A stretch of 64,000 nucleotides of DNA from Planctomycetota bacterium (GTDB lineage: Bacteria; Planctomycetota; Phycisphaerae; UBA1845; PWPN01). The stretch lies in NCBI GenBank assembly GCA_022711465.1, contig JAKLEZ010000006.1, positions 186,001 through 250,000 of the forward strand, read 5' to 3'. The translations under genes were made by a program, and so were the position numbers. Each line of letters begins with the position of its first letter. Positions within the stretch are counted from its first letter, which is position 1. Positions 52,580-62,248 of the stretch are shown here, in pieces. The notes under the pieces were generated by a model. It saw nothing but the letters and a program-made list of their open reading frames with translations, did not search any database and was not told where the DNA came from.

Positions 52580-53557
52580 TTAAAGTGTGGCAGCAGTCGA
52601 GGCCTTGTTTCGGGCGGCGAGGGCGGCGTTTCGATGCCACATGGCCAGGGAAGCCCGTTTCATCGCGCTGCCGGCCAGTCGCAGCTGGCGCTGCGCCTCC
52701 GACCAGTGGGCCACTTCGGTCAGAACCGGCCAGGGGGCCAGGGCATCGGGATCCTGTACCTCGTACGCCGGCTCCCGGGTTACAGGTATACTGCGGTTGC
52801 GCGGGCAGACCTCCTGGCAGACATCGCAGCCGTAGACCCAGTCGCCCATTCGTGCAGCGAGGTCGCCGGGAATATCGCTGCGGTGTTCGATGGTCAGGTA
52901 GGAAACACACCGGCGGGCATCCATTTGATACGGGGCGGTAAGGGCACCCGTCGGGCATGCGTCCAGGCATCGCCGGCAGGTTCCGCAGTGGTCGGTCATC
53001 GGCTGGCCGGGCTCCAGATCCAGGGTCGTGACCACGGCGCCCAGGAAGAAAAACGAGCCCAGGCGAGGGTGGACGACGAGGGTGTTCTTTCCAATCCATC
53101 CGAGCCCGGCGGCCGCGGCGGCCTCGCGTTCGATGATCGGCGCGGTGTCCACGCAGCATCGAACCTGGAGCGGCTCGGCGATCGTGGCCCGCATGGCCTC
53201 GGCCAGTCGGTCGAGCTTCTTACGCATCACGCGGTGGTAGTCGCGTCCCCAGGCGTAGCGGGCAATCCGGCCGCGGGGTTCGCCGGCGTCTTTGCTGCTT
53301 GGGTGCGGCGAAGCCTTCTGCCAGTAACTGTCAGCCAGAACGATCACCGCACGGGCGCCGTCCAGCAGTCTGGCGGGGTTGACCCGCACGTCGCGTGTGC
53401 GCCGCAGGTACTCCATTTCACCGTGGCGCCCCGCTTCCAGCCACTCGATGTAGTATTGGGCTCGCCTGATGGATTCGACCGGGGCAATGGCTGCCAGATC
53501 GAATCCGGCATCGAGGGCCAGATCGAGAACGTGGCGAGATCGCTCGGACGGGGTCAT
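52580..53557 (-). CDS. queG: Epoxyqueuosine reductase QueG, short form
   Basis: About 325 residues. The active-site Asp region CVDTAPIIEREAAAAAGLGWIGKN (about residue 135) and two ferredoxin-type clusters, CGTCRRCLDACPTGA and CDVCQEVCP, are as in QueG, which makes queuosine in tRNA from epoxyqueuosine using cobalamin and 4Fe-4S clusters. The C-terminus stops soon after GSAMKRASLAMWHRNAALA, so the HEAT-repeat tail of longer homologues is missing, as in many bacteria. The ATG at 53557 has GAGG six bases upstream, and the start at 53626 is less likely. It begins seven bases after the stop of the dockerin-tailed protease gene. Confidence 0.9.
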   Translation of the reverse strand: MTPSERSRHVLDLALDAGFDLAAIAPVESIRRAQYYIEWLEAGRHGEMEYLRRTRDVRVNPARLLDGARAVIVLADSYWQKASPHPSSKDAGEPRGRIARYAWGRDYHRVMRKKLDRLAEAMRATIAEPLQVRCCVDTAPIIEREAAAAAGLGWIGKNTLVVHPRLGSFFFLGAVVTTLDLEPGQPMTDHCGTCRRCLDACPTGALTAPYQMDARRCVSYLTIEHRSDIPGDLAARMGDWVYGCDVCQEVCPRNRSIPVTREPAYEVQDPDALAPWPVLTEVAHWSEAQRQLRLAGSAMKRASLAMWHRNAALAARNKASTAATL

Positions 53558-53564
53558 GGCGTCC

Positions 53565-56500
53565 TCAGGGGCAGGATGTCTGGGCGAAGGACTGACCCAT
53601 GTTGATGCGGATCTTGGCAAGATCAAGGACGTTCATCCTGCCGTCGGTGTTGATGTCACACAAGTAGTTGCTGGTCGTCACCGGCAGGCTCATGTTGAGC
53701 CGGACCCGGGTCAGATCGAGCACGTTGACGGCACAGTCGCCATTGACGTCGCCCGCCAAGACGGCCAGGCACAGGCTGGCGGCCACGGGCGTATTCACCG
53801 GACCCAGGATACCCGGGAATCTCATCACCAGTTGTTCGCCGTTCCGCACGCCGACCAGTTTCACGGTGAGCTGCTGATTCATGATGGACAGTTCACTGAT
53901 GGCGCCGCTGGACACTTCCACGTCGCCGCCGCTGATGCCGGCCTCCTGCACGGGAAGATCGAACGTGACCACGATTTCGGTCGGACCACCCTGCCGGCTT
54001 TCCACCACGATGCCGCAGCCCCCGGTGGCCGGTGTCAGCAGATCAAGGTCCATGACCTTGCCGGCGTGGGTCTTCCTCGACACCGCCGAGGTGATGGCCG
54101 GAGCCGCGGTACACACTTCACCGCTCAGATCGCTGACCACGAAGTTGCCCGGCACCCCGAACCCGGCGGACAGGCCCACCAGGCCGTCGGTGGATGCGAT
54201 ATCCAGGTAGCTGAGCTGGATGCGGCCGTCGGCGAACAGCTCGACCTGGAAAGTATTCTTTGTAGTTGCTTTGTACTCTGGAACATCCAGCCAGGTCACG
54301 GTCACGCGGTCGGGCAATTGCTTCAGGCTCACCGTGCCACCGGCAGTCGGATTGAGGTCATCGAAGAAGGCGGAGATTCGCGGCAGATTGAAATGGCCCT
54401 CGAGCGACTCCACAAACGCCTTGTCGCTCATCGAGAAGGTGATGTAGCCATTTCCCCCGACGAAGAACTCATCGTAGCTGACGCCGTACAGCGACCCCGG
54501 GAGAAACACCTCGGCGGGATCGTCGTCACCCGGGGACAAGGGGATGCCGCCGGTGGGATCGGTGGGGAGGGCGGTAATGGGCTGGACGCACGCCCGATAG
54601 AAGTTGGGAGAACCGTCGGGAATAAAGAGGATAGACTTGTACTGCAGATCGATGGCCCGGTTGACGAACATCTCCGTATAGTATTCGTCGGGTTGCCCCG
54701 GCGTGTCGAAGGAGAAACAGCTGCCGCCGTTGTCGGCCGTGAGCACGTTGCCCGCCGCATCCAGGGCTCTGATCGAGAAGTGGTATCGCGTCTGCTGGGC
54801 AAGATCGTTGAGCTGGATGACATGCAACGTCTGCCACGCCGACCCGGCCGCCTCGCCGGCCGGCGAACCACAATCCGGGCCGTAGTCCAGCGCGCAGGTT
54901 GCCGGCTCGTCGGTCCGGAAGGAGATCGTCGCCAGGAAAGGCCCCAGCTCAACGATCTGGACGTCGGAGACGACCGGCGGAGCGCAATCCACCTGGGCGG
55001 AATCGGTCGCCAAGGCCGGCTGGCCTGCGTTGTCGCTCGCATCTTGAAATGCGGCGGTGACCACGTCGGCGAGGCTCACCTCGAGCGATCCGTTCTCGGC
55101 GACAGAGCCAGCGCTCATCAGGCCGATCGTGCCCACAAACACGCCCGAGCCCGCCGTGTTCTCCTGGAGGACAACGGTCTCGTGATCGCCGCTCACACTG
55201 GATGAAATCGCGACCGTGACGGTGCCGCTTCCCATCAAATCCGTGTCCCCGGCGGTGATCGAAACCACGTCCTGGCAGCCGTAGGAATTGCGCGACAGGC
55301 TCACGAAACCACTCGAATCGAGGCAGATGCCTGAAGGCATATCCTGGCAGATCAGGTTGATGGGTACGGCTCGATTAGGACAGACCGCACAATGGTGCAA
55401 GGCGATGACCTTGTACGAGGACATCGAGATCACCGGCGAGCCCGAGGACCCGCCCTCGGTGTCCGCGTAGTAGCCCAGATCCAGATTGCCGCCGCTGCCG
55501 GTGCAGGCCGGCTCACTGACCGAGGTCACCCGGCAAAAGCCGTCTGGATCGTGAGGATCGGTGCTGAACAGAGCCAGCTCCTTGGCCCGGCCGCCGGGAT
55601 GCTGTGGGATGAACACCTGCTCTCCGACCGCGGTGGTTCGATTGTCGACCTGGAGATACCCGTACGTGTCCACCGGGGAAGCTGCGGTGAATTGCAGAAG
55701 GGCGTAGTCCAGATCGAGATTGCTCTGGATGAAGGTCGCGCCCGAAACGACGGTACCGCGAAAACCGAGTGGAGAGTTGATGTCCTCGCAGTTCGGAGCT
55801 TCTGCCATAAACTCATAGTCGGTGTTGACGGCATCGAGTTCCGAACTGATGCAGTGCTCGTTGGTCAACAGGTGGTTCTGCGGCGAGACCAGCCAACCGG
55901 TGCAGAGCGAAGAACCATTGATCAGCAGACGAGCGACCGGCCGCGAGCGATCGTACACCAGAGGATGAGAATCCCTGAAACAGGCGGCGTTGCGTTTGTC
56001 GTCGATACCGCACAGGGCCTGGACGGACCGACCCATGGTGGCAGCCTCCCCGATGGTCGTGTCCGCTGAGGCTGAGCCCTCGGCTGCAGAGCCGGCCGTC
56101 CCAGGGGCCGGGCCCAGGTCGAGGAAACCGGTCACATACTGGTCGATTCGGAAGCCTTGTCCGCCGGTCGCGCTGGATACCATCAACTGGAGAAGGACCG
56201 CCCCGCCCTTGATGTGCTGGGACCAGAAGGTCCCGCGGCCCATCTTGCCCTTGCCTTCAAGTGTGTAGGTCTGTCCTCCCTGGGCATCCGACACCAAGAG
56301 GTAATCGCCGGGAGCCAGATCGAAGTCCACGAAGTGAATGGCGATGTAGGTGGCCGCCGGTTCGTTGATCTGGGTTGACCAGGCGAGCTCAGACGTGCCC
56401 GGCTTCGCGGCCGCTGGATACGTCCACGGACCGCCGATGTTCGCGGCAACGGGGGTCCCCGCTTGGATCATCCCCAACGCGACGGACGACACACCCAGCG

Positions 56501-56588
56501 CGATCGCGAACAAACCTGTCACGCGAACGAACAACTGCAACGACGCTCTCCGGTTCACGAGACCACGCGGGTCGTGTACCGCCGGCAC
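53565..56588 (-). CDS. Secreted trypsin-like protease with dockerin tail
   Basis: A 1007-residue secreted protein starting at a GTG. The leader (FVRVTGLFAIALGVSSVALG) is followed by a beta-rich pro-region. A S1 peptidase resembling lysyl/glutamyl endopeptidases carries His in LLTNEHC (about 246), Asp in NLDLDYALLQF (about 295) and Ser in TEGGSSGSPV (about 385), with paired cysteines. Fibronectin-like and other beta domains follow (VVSDVQIVELGPFLATISFRT; the FVGGNGYITFS jelly-roll-like segment). The last 60 residues are a type I dockerin: two Ca-binding repeats, GDVNGDCAVNVLDLTRVRLNM and CDINTDGRMNVLDLAKIRINM (quoted as two separate repeats). It is secreted and might attach to a cohesin partner, but none is encoded here. 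Confidence 0.85.
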   Translation of the reverse strand: MPAVHDPRGLVNRRASLQLFVRVTGLFAIALGVSSVALGMIQAGTPVAANIGGPWTYPAAAKPGTSELAWSTQINEPAATYIAIHFVDFDLAPGDYLLVSDAQGGQTYTLEGKGKMGRGTFWSQHIKGGAVLLQLMVSSATGGQGFRIDQYVTGFLDLGPAPGTAGSAAEGSASADTTIGEAATMGRSVQALCGIDDKRNAACFRDSHPLVYDRSRPVARLLINGSSLCTGWLVSPQNHLLTNEHCISSELDAVNTDYEFMAEAPNCEDINSPLGFRGTVVSGATFIQSNLDLDYALLQFTAASPVDTYGYLQVDNRTTAVGEQVFIPQHPGGRAKELALFSTDPHDPDGFCRVTSVSEPACTGSGGNLDLGYYADTEGGSSGSPVISMSSYKVIALHHCAVCPNRAVPINLICQDMPSGICLDSSGFVSLSRNSYGCQDVVSITAGDTDLMGSGTVTVAISSSVSGDHETVVLQENTAGSGVFVGTIGLMSAGSVAENGSLEVSLADVVTAAFQDASDNAGQPALATDSAQVDCAPPVVSDVQIVELGPFLATISFRTDEPATCALDYGPDCGSPAGEAAGSAWQTLHVIQLNDLAQQTRYHFSIRALDAAGNVLTADNGGSCFSFDTPGQPDEYYTEMFVNRAIDLQYKSILFIPDGSPNFYRACVQPITALPTDPTGGIPLSPGDDDPAEVFLPGSLYGVSYDEFFVGGNGYITFSMSDKAFVESLEGHFNLPRISAFFDDLNPTAGGTVSLKQLPDRVTVTWLDVPEYKATTKNTFQVELFADGRIQLSYLDIASTDGLVGLSAGFGVPGNFVVSDLSGEVCTAAPAITSAVSRKTHAGKVMDLDLLTPATGGCGIVVESRQGGPTEIVVTFDLPVQEAGISGGDVEVSSGAISELSIMNQQLTVKLVGVRNGEQLVMRFPGILGPVNTPVAASLCLAVLAGDVNGDCAVNVLDLTRVRLNMSLPVTTSNYLCDINTDGRMNVLDLAKIRINMGQSFAQTSCP

Positions 56589-56713
56589 AATGACGGTGAG
56601 TACTTCATCAGATTATACCCGTCGCCCACGAAGGGGGTCAAGGCCTCTGAACGTCCCACCGACGCGGCAGTTAATCGCGATAACAGCCTCGAGAACAGGG
56701 GATCCCCCGCCCG

Positions 56714-57382
56714 TTACAGGTACCTGACCAAGTCGAGCGGGTGGTCGATCACGAGGTCGGCACCGGCGTCGACCAGCTCAGGGCGATCGCGGAACCCCCA
56801 CGCCGCCCCAACGGTGACCACGCCCGCGTTCCGGCCGGTCTGGATATCGGTGGCTGAATCGCCCACCAGCATGATCCGTGAGGCTTGGCCGCCCATCCGG
56901 GCAATGATCTCCAGGGCGGTCCGCGGATCCGGCTTGCGGTATTCCTCCGCCCGGTAACCCTCAACCGCCACCCATAACCATCGGCTGAACAGCGCCTCGA
57001 CCATCGGACGGGTGTGCTCGTGCGGCTTGTTGGACAGGACAGCCATGGGAATGCCTCGGCGGGCGAGCTCGTCGAGCAGTTCCGGGATGCCCTCGTAGGG
57101 TCGGGTCTTACCCAACCGATGATCGCTGTAGTAGGCCGTGAACACCTGAGCCATCCGGATTGCCATCGCGTCGTCGGGAACATCGAAGCCGCCCGGAGAG
57201 CTCCTCGACAAGGCTCGCCGACACAGTGTTGGCAGCCCTTCACCAACCCACCGGCGGACTTCCTCCTGCGAACATGGAGACCTTCCCAGCGTGCCCAGGG
57301 CGTGATTCATCGCCTCGGTCAAATCCGGCAACGTATTGGCCAGCGTGCCGTCCAGATCGAAAATGGCACCTTGAATACCCAT
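56714..57382 (-). CDS. gph: Phosphoglycolate phosphatase-like HAD hydrolase
   Basis: A 222-residue HAD-superfamily phosphatase. FDLDGTLANTLPD holds the nucleophile Asp and the general acid, VLSNKPH is motif II, RKPDPRTALEI supplies the Lys, and MLVGDSATDIQTGRNAG is motif IV. The cap sits between the first two motifs, as in Gph, which clears 2-phosphoglycolate made by DNA repair or oxygenase reactions. Related phosphatases such as pyrophosphatase PpaX are a close alternative. It stands alone: 125 bases from the protease gene upstream region and divergent from the DUF4139-like genes. Confidence 0.83.
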   Translation of the reverse strand: MGIQGAIFDLDGTLANTLPDLTEAMNHALGTLGRSPCSQEEVRRWVGEGLPTLCRRALSRSSPGGFDVPDDAMAIRMAQVFTAYYSDHRLGKTRPYEGIPELLDELARRGIPMAVLSNKPHEHTRPMVEALFSRWLWVAVEGYRAEEYRKPDPRTALEIIARMGGQASRIMLVGDSATDIQTGRNAGVVTVGAAWGFRDRPELVDAGADLVIDHPLDLVRYL

Positions 57383-57943
57383 GGATCCTCACTGGCGGAA
57401 ACGGCCTACCCTCGTTCGGGCGGGTCCTCCGTCGATCCAGGAACACGAACAGTCCGATAAGCAGGGCCATCCCCTGTCCCTGCGCGTCATCCTCCGGACC
57501 ACCCGGCGGGCCTCCCGACGCCGCCAACATGGATCATCCTCCGTTCGCCGTCGTCCGGCTGAGTTGGGAGAATGGCGAAGAGGCGATAGTACACCCGCAA
57601 GCGAACGCCCACGCAAGGTCCTTCTCATCACACCCGCGTCGACACGCATACGCTCTCTCCACTCTGGTCATCTCTCTCCTGCGCCCACGAGGCCCCTCGC
57701 CTGCCCGTTCTTGCCGGAATATCCGTCGGGACCTCCCCCATGTCATGACGCCACCTGCCTTTCGGCAGCTGGCCGCGCGCCGATCGGTGGAGCGGTTTGC
57801 ACCACTCCGGCCGGGCTCAGTCGGCATCGAATTCAGGGAACCGCGGCGAAGGAACGGCTTCTATTCATGAAACGCACCCGCCGGGGAGCCCGTTCAAGGC
57901 GAGCGGAGACCCTTCCCGGGGGATCATCCGAAGGGCTTTCGGC
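57383..57943. other. Long divergent intergenic stretch, nothing identified
   Basis: About 560 bases between the phosphatase and the DUF4139-like genes. Several open frames cross it on both strands, but none has a ribosome binding site, recognisable family or plausible composition. A weak inverted pair, CAGGG and CCCTG, lies near 57,461-57,481. No promoter hexamers of note were found, although promoters for both flanking genes must lie here. Confidence 0.4.
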
Positions 57944-59122
57944 ATGCCTCGATTCAAGTCGGCCCCAATCGTGCTCACTGTCCTGGCTGTGGTGGTTTCG
58001 CCGGCCTTGGCCCGCATCAAGCTGATCACGTTGCCCAGACGTGAACGGGTCGAGATCCAGCTTGACCAGCCGAACGTCACCCTGGTCGAGGAGGAGCGAG
58101 TCGTTCCGCTGCTGAAAGGCGTGAATCAGGTCGACTTCTCCTGGGCCAACACGGCCATTGACAAGGACAGCATCCAGTTTCGACCTCTGGCTGACCCGGA
58201 GGGGATCAAGGTGCTGTCGGTCAGTTACCCGCCCAATGAGAATGCCCTGGTCTGGCAGGTATCGGCCGGCCAGTCCGGCCCGGCCCGGGTGCGGATCAGT
58301 TACATCATCGGGCAGCTCAACAAGAGCTTTGAATACCGGGCCACGGCCGCCCATGACGAGAGAAGCCTGCTGCTCTCGCAATACGTGAAGCTGCAGAACC
58401 TGGCCAACGAGGACTTTGGCGAGGCTGGACTCTGGGCCGGTTTCGGCGATCACTTTCTCCGGCCGATCGGAATCAACGAGACCAAGCAGATCCTGTCCGC
58501 CCGCTTCGCGGACGTTCCGATCCAGAAGACCTACACCGCAAGCCTGGCGGAGTTCGCCTACCTGGACGAACCGCAGAAAAAGCTGCGGATTCCCATGCAC
58601 TACGTGTTGAAGAACGACAAGGAACACAAGCTGGGGAGATTCCCGCTCATGCCCGGCAAAGCCCGCATCTTTCAGGATGACGGCAAGGGCGGTGAGGCCT
58701 TCGTGGGCGAAGACTGGGGCAAGTTCACGCCCATGGATGACGAGATGAAGCTCTATCTCGGCGTGGCCAAGGATATCGTCGTCCGCCGCGTGATCGCGCG
58801 GAATGACCACAAGATCCTGGCCGGCAATCTCGCCAACCAGGAGGTGGTGATCCAGTACGAAATCGAGAACTTCAAGGACTCGCCGGTCACGCTTGACGTG
58901 ATCGAACAGGCCCGGGCCGTTCGTCATGAAACCCGCGGCGACACCAAGCGAGATGTCGAGTGGGAGCTCGGTTCCGAAACGACATTCGCCGGCGGCCTTG
59001 ACGCGGAGAAAAGCACGTTCGACCGGCTGGTTTTCCACATTCCGTTGAAGCCCCGTGCGGCTGACGGCGCCGCCGAGAAGGTCGTGCACAAGCTGCACCT
59101 GATGATCAAGAACGAATGGTGA
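57944..59122 (+). CDS. Secreted DUF4139-like protein (paralogue 1)
   Basis: About 392 residues with a leader (APIVLTVLAVVVSPALA). It continues LPRRERVEIQLDQPNVTLVEEERVVPLLKGVNQVDFSWANTAID; the same opening with changed residues begins the neighbouring gene. The middle has LNKSFEYRATA and later RIPMHYVLKNDKEHKLGRFPLMPGKARIF, with a C-terminal beta region; the layout fits DUF4139-type proteins, whose function is not established. The start at 57944 is chosen because the frame further upstream (to 57797) has no similarity and precedes the leader. It is 63 bases upstream of its paralogue, so both are probably one transcript. Confidence 0.68.
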   Translation: MPRFKSAPIVLTVLAVVVSPALARIKLITLPRRERVEIQLDQPNVTLVEEERVVPLLKGVNQVDFSWANTAIDKDSIQFRPLADPEGIKVLSVSYPPNENALVWQVSAGQSGPARVRISYIIGQLNKSFEYRATAAHDERSLLLSQYVKLQNLANEDFGEAGLWAGFGDHFLRPIGINETKQILSARFADVPIQKTYTASLAEFAYLDEPQKKLRIPMHYVLKNDKEHKLGRFPLMPGKARIFQDDGKGGEAFVGEDWGKFTPMDDEMKLYLGVAKDIVVRRVIARNDHKILAGNLANQEVVIQYEIENFKDSPVTLDVIEQARAVRHETRGDTKRDVEWELGSETTFAGGLDAEKSTFDRLVFHIPLKPRAADGAAEKVVHKLHLMIKNEW

Positions 59123-59185
59123 GACGGGGGAAACCGAACCGAGGGGTTGGGGACCAGAGAGTTCAACGACAAACGGACAACGGAT

Positions 59186-60577
59186 ATGAAGACATTGGCA
59201 ATCATCCTGCTCGCAACCGCCCCAGCCTGGGCAAGGAACATTGATCTGTCCACCGTACCGTCACGGGACACGGTCCAGCTGACGATCTACAACGCCGAGG
59301 ATCTGACCCTGGTGCGCGAGACACGGCACGTGACGTTCAAGAAAGGGGTCAACCCGCTCCAGTTTTCCTGGGCCAACACCCTGATCGACCCGACTTCGGT
59401 GACGCTGCGGTTCCCGAAGCAGGCGGCCCAGCTCGAGGTATTGGACACCACCTATCCACTGGACAAGCCGCAGATGCTCTACTGGAACGTGGAGGCCGGG
59501 GGAGACATGGAGGCGGTGGCAGAGATCAGCTACTTCACCAGCGGGATCACCTGGTCGGCGGACTACGTGTGCATCACCGATCCAGGCGAGACGGTGATGG
59601 ACGTTACCGGCTTTGTGCGGGTGTTTAACCACTCGGGCGAGGAATACGAGAACGCCCAGGTGCGGCTGGTGGTCGGCACGATCAACCTGGTCGAGAAGAT
59701 CGCTGAGTTGGCTCAACGGCAGTACGGTAAGGGCATCGAGCAGCTCGAAGAGGGAGTCGCGGGGGCGGTTCGGAAACTGGCTGCCAAGGACAAGGTGGCG
59801 GAAGTGGCGAACGCGCTGGCGCCCGCGGCCACGTCTGCTGGTGTGCCCAAGAAGATCGAAAAGGAAGGCCTGGGCGAGTACTTCATCTACACGGTCGAGG
59901 GGACGGAGACGATTCAGAACGGCTGGAGCAAGCGATTGCGGTCGTTCGACGGTCGCCAGATCCCGTTCAAGATCCAGTATCGCTACCGGCCGGCGGAGTA
60001 CGGCGATCAGCTGGTGCGCATGTTCCTGCTGAGAAACGACGCGGAGTCGAAGCTGGGTACAACGCCGCTGCCGGACGGGATCGTCCGGGTGTATCGGGAC
60101 AACGGCAAGGACGGTCTAGGCTTCCGGGTGCAGCAGCAGATCAAGTACGTGCCCATCGGGGACAAGATCGAGCTGAATCTCGGACCGGACCCCGAAGTGG
60201 TCCACGAATGGGTCAAGCTCAAGACCTGGCGCGAGCATATCTGGTTTCAGCGTCAGGGCCTGAACGTGTACAAGGAGTACGGCGGCGGCACCAAGCTCGA
60301 GATCAATGACGTGGTGGTCGGCTGGGAGGACCACGTGGGCTACGCAGAGCGGATCCGCAACTATCGGCCCAGGCCGATCGAGGTGGAGCTTCGGCGGACC
60401 TTCCCCGGTGATGTGGCGTTCATCAGCAAGCTGGAGCCGGCCCGGCATGACTACCAGACGGTCCAGCTGACCGCGAGCTGCCCGGCGGGCAAGAAGACGG
60501 AGCTGACCTATCACGTCCGGACGCGACAGGGCCATCTGGCCAAGCAGCAAAACGTCACGATCGAGCGTGGGGGCTAG
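59186..60577 (+). CDS. Secreted DUF4139-like protein (paralogue 2)
   Basis: About 463 residues with a short leader (TLAIILLATAPAWA). VPSRDTVQLTIYNAEDLTLVRETRHVTFKKGVNPLQFSWANTLIDPTSV parallels the opening of the preceding gene product; FSWANT-ID is identical in both. A charged helical insert (about 180-245: VEKIAELAQRQYGKGIEQLEEG) is missing from paralogue 1. The DUF4139 core follows with FKIQYRYRPAEYGDQLVRMFLLRND and RVYRDNGKDGLGF. It probably works together with its neighbour at the cell surface; no catalytic motif is visible. The ATG at 59186 was preferred to one at 59147, since the leader starts there. Confidence 0.7.
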   Translation: MKTLAIILLATAPAWARNIDLSTVPSRDTVQLTIYNAEDLTLVRETRHVTFKKGVNPLQFSWANTLIDPTSVTLRFPKQAAQLEVLDTTYPLDKPQMLYWNVEAGGDMEAVAEISYFTSGITWSADYVCITDPGETVMDVTGFVRVFNHSGEEYENAQVRLVVGTINLVEKIAELAQRQYGKGIEQLEEGVAGAVRKLAAKDKVAEVANALAPAATSAGVPKKIEKEGLGEYFIYTVEGTETIQNGWSKRLRSFDGRQIPFKIQYRYRPAEYGDQLVRMFLLRNDAESKLGTTPLPDGIVRVYRDNGKDGLGFRVQQQIKYVPIGDKIELNLGPDPEVVHEWVKLKTWREHIWFQRQGLNVYKEYGGGTKLEINDVVVGWEDHVGYAERIRNYRPRPIEVELRRTFPGDVAFISKLEPARHDYQTVQLTASCPAGKKTELTYHVRTRQGHLAKQQNVTIERGG

Positions 60578-60624
60578 ATCGCCCGACGGTTCTGCTTTTG
60601 TGTCCCGCCCATGATCCGCGATCG

Positions 60625-62154
60625 TCACTGGGCTGCGCGGGCCCGCTGCCTGCGGGTCGTGGGGCTTTCGGCCCGGTCGTAACCCTTGGCACCATCGGCC
60701 CGGCAACGCAGTTCGGCCTTGTCGGGGTGTTCACCCAGTTCCTTCACGAGTGCGGCGTGCATTGGCTCGAGGCGGTCTTTCTGGGCGGGATCGGCAGCGA
60801 GGTTGTGCCATTCGCCGGGATCGCTGCGCAGGTCGTACAGTTCTCGCTCCGCCGGGTGTTTCTGGTCGGGCGGCGTGTGGTACACGTACTTGAACGGCCC
60901 CTTGCGGCACATGACATATCCGCTGGCGATGTGGTGGGCGTAGTACTCGCTGATCGCCAGGTCCTTCCAGGCCGCCTTGGGATCATCCAAGACTCCGCAG
61001 AGTGACGAGCCGTTCCAGTCGGCGGGCACCTTGGCGCAGCCGAGGTCGGCAATCGTCCGGACGACATCAACCAGCGAGCAGACGCTGTCTCTCCGTTGCC
61101 CGCCGGGCCATCTCTTGGGCCATGAGATCATCAGCGGGACACGGGCGGCGGAATCGTATACCGCATTCTTCCACCACAAGCCGTGCTCGCCCATGTTCTC
61201 GCCGTGGTCGGCGGTGTAGATGACGATGGTATGGTCAGCGAGGCCGCTGTTGGTGAGGGCCTCGAGGGTCTTGCCGATCTCGTTGTCCACCCACTCGGTC
61301 AGTCCGTAGTAGAGTTCGCGGCCTTTTCTGACCGTATCCGGGGGCACGTTGAGGACATCGAAGCCGGCCCGAAGGTGCTTGTAGTTGAGCGGCAGGGAAT
61401 CCAGCAGCCCGGCCGGGATTTCAGGGGCAGGCACTTTTCCCTTGTAGCGGTTCCAGTAGGGCTCGGGCACAATGAGCGGGAAGTGAGGTGCGAGGTAGCC
61501 GACAAGCAGGAAGAAGGGCTTGTCGGTGGCCTGGCGGCGAGTCAGGAACTCGACGGCCCCGGCGGTCACGCGGCGGTCGTGGTCGAGTACGTTGGAGTCA
61601 TCGCCCGCGCGGAAATCCCGGAACCGGTCACTCAGCCCACGGGACACCAGATCGTCCGGGCGGCGGCGGTTTCCCTTGCCACTCTTGAAGGCATTGTTCA
61701 TGTTCCCGCCGATTTCAGTGAAGCCGTACCGTCGAGTGCGGTCATAGTGCATCTTGCCGCAGAGGAAGGACTCGTAGCCGGCGGCGTTCATGATTCGGGC
61801 GATGGAGGGATAGTCGGCACTGGGCAGCCAGCAGTTGTTGTTCCAGGCCCCGACGCGACTGATATACTTGCCTGACGTGAAGGATAGACGGCACGGCACG
61901 CACAGCGGCGAGTTGGTGTAAGCGGCCCCGAAGACAACACCGCCGGCTGCCAGACGATCCAGGTTCGGCGTCCGGACGATCCTGTTGCCGTAGCAGCCCA
62001 GGACGCTCGCGTTGTGTTCGTCGGACATGATGACGAGGATGTTCGGGCGGTGGCCGATGACGGCCCCAGCGGCGAACGCACAATGAGCGACGAGAAGCTG
62101 GAGCATGACGGGGCAGATCGCCGATGGCGTCATTCGGATCGCGTCCTGTTTCAT
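60625..62154 (-). CDS. Sulfatase (S1-type), formylglycine-dependent
   Basis: A 509-residue secreted sulfatase. After the leader the family start RPNILVIMSDEHNASVLGCYG gives the calcium-binding Asp pair. The maturation motif is CVPCRLSFTSGKY (about residue 84): the first Cys is the one converted to formylglycine, within CxPxR. YTADHGENMGEHGLWWKN and the late YVYHTPPDQKHPAERELYDL are standard. Choline- or glycan-sulfatase activity is plausible. AAGGGGTG six bases upstream supports the ATG. It follows another sulfatase by 94 bases in the same direction; no sulfatase-maturing enzyme is in the window. Confidence 0.9.
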   Translation of the reverse strand: MKQDAIRMTPSAICPVMLQLLVAHCAFAAGAVIGHRPNILVIMSDEHNASVLGCYGNRIVRTPNLDRLAAGGVVFGAAYTNSPLCVPCRLSFTSGKYISRVGAWNNNCWLPSADYPSIARIMNAAGYESFLCGKMHYDRTRRYGFTEIGGNMNNAFKSGKGNRRRPDDLVSRGLSDRFRDFRAGDDSNVLDHDRRVTAGAVEFLTRRQATDKPFFLLVGYLAPHFPLIVPEPYWNRYKGKVPAPEIPAGLLDSLPLNYKHLRAGFDVLNVPPDTVRKGRELYYGLTEWVDNEIGKTLEALTNSGLADHTIVIYTADHGENMGEHGLWWKNAVYDSAARVPLMISWPKRWPGGQRRDSVCSLVDVVRTIADLGCAKVPADWNGSSLCGVLDDPKAAWKDLAISEYYAHHIASGYVMCRKGPFKYVYHTPPDQKHPAERELYDLRSDPGEWHNLAADPAQKDRLEPMHAALVKELGEHPDKAELRCRADGAKGYDRAESPTTRRQRARAAQ

Positions 62155-62248
62155 CGAATCACCCCTTGCCGTGGTGGAGGTTTCCGATCACCCGAGGCAG
62201 GCAACGTGCCCCCCGGGCAGGACAAGGCCGCCGTTCCGGTCCACCCGG

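Noticed and set aside
57381..58025. A 214-codon frame filling the 57.4-57.9 kb gap
   Set aside because: Arg/Ser/Pro-rich translation without similarity to any family I know, and it overlaps the better-supported DUF4139-like gene.
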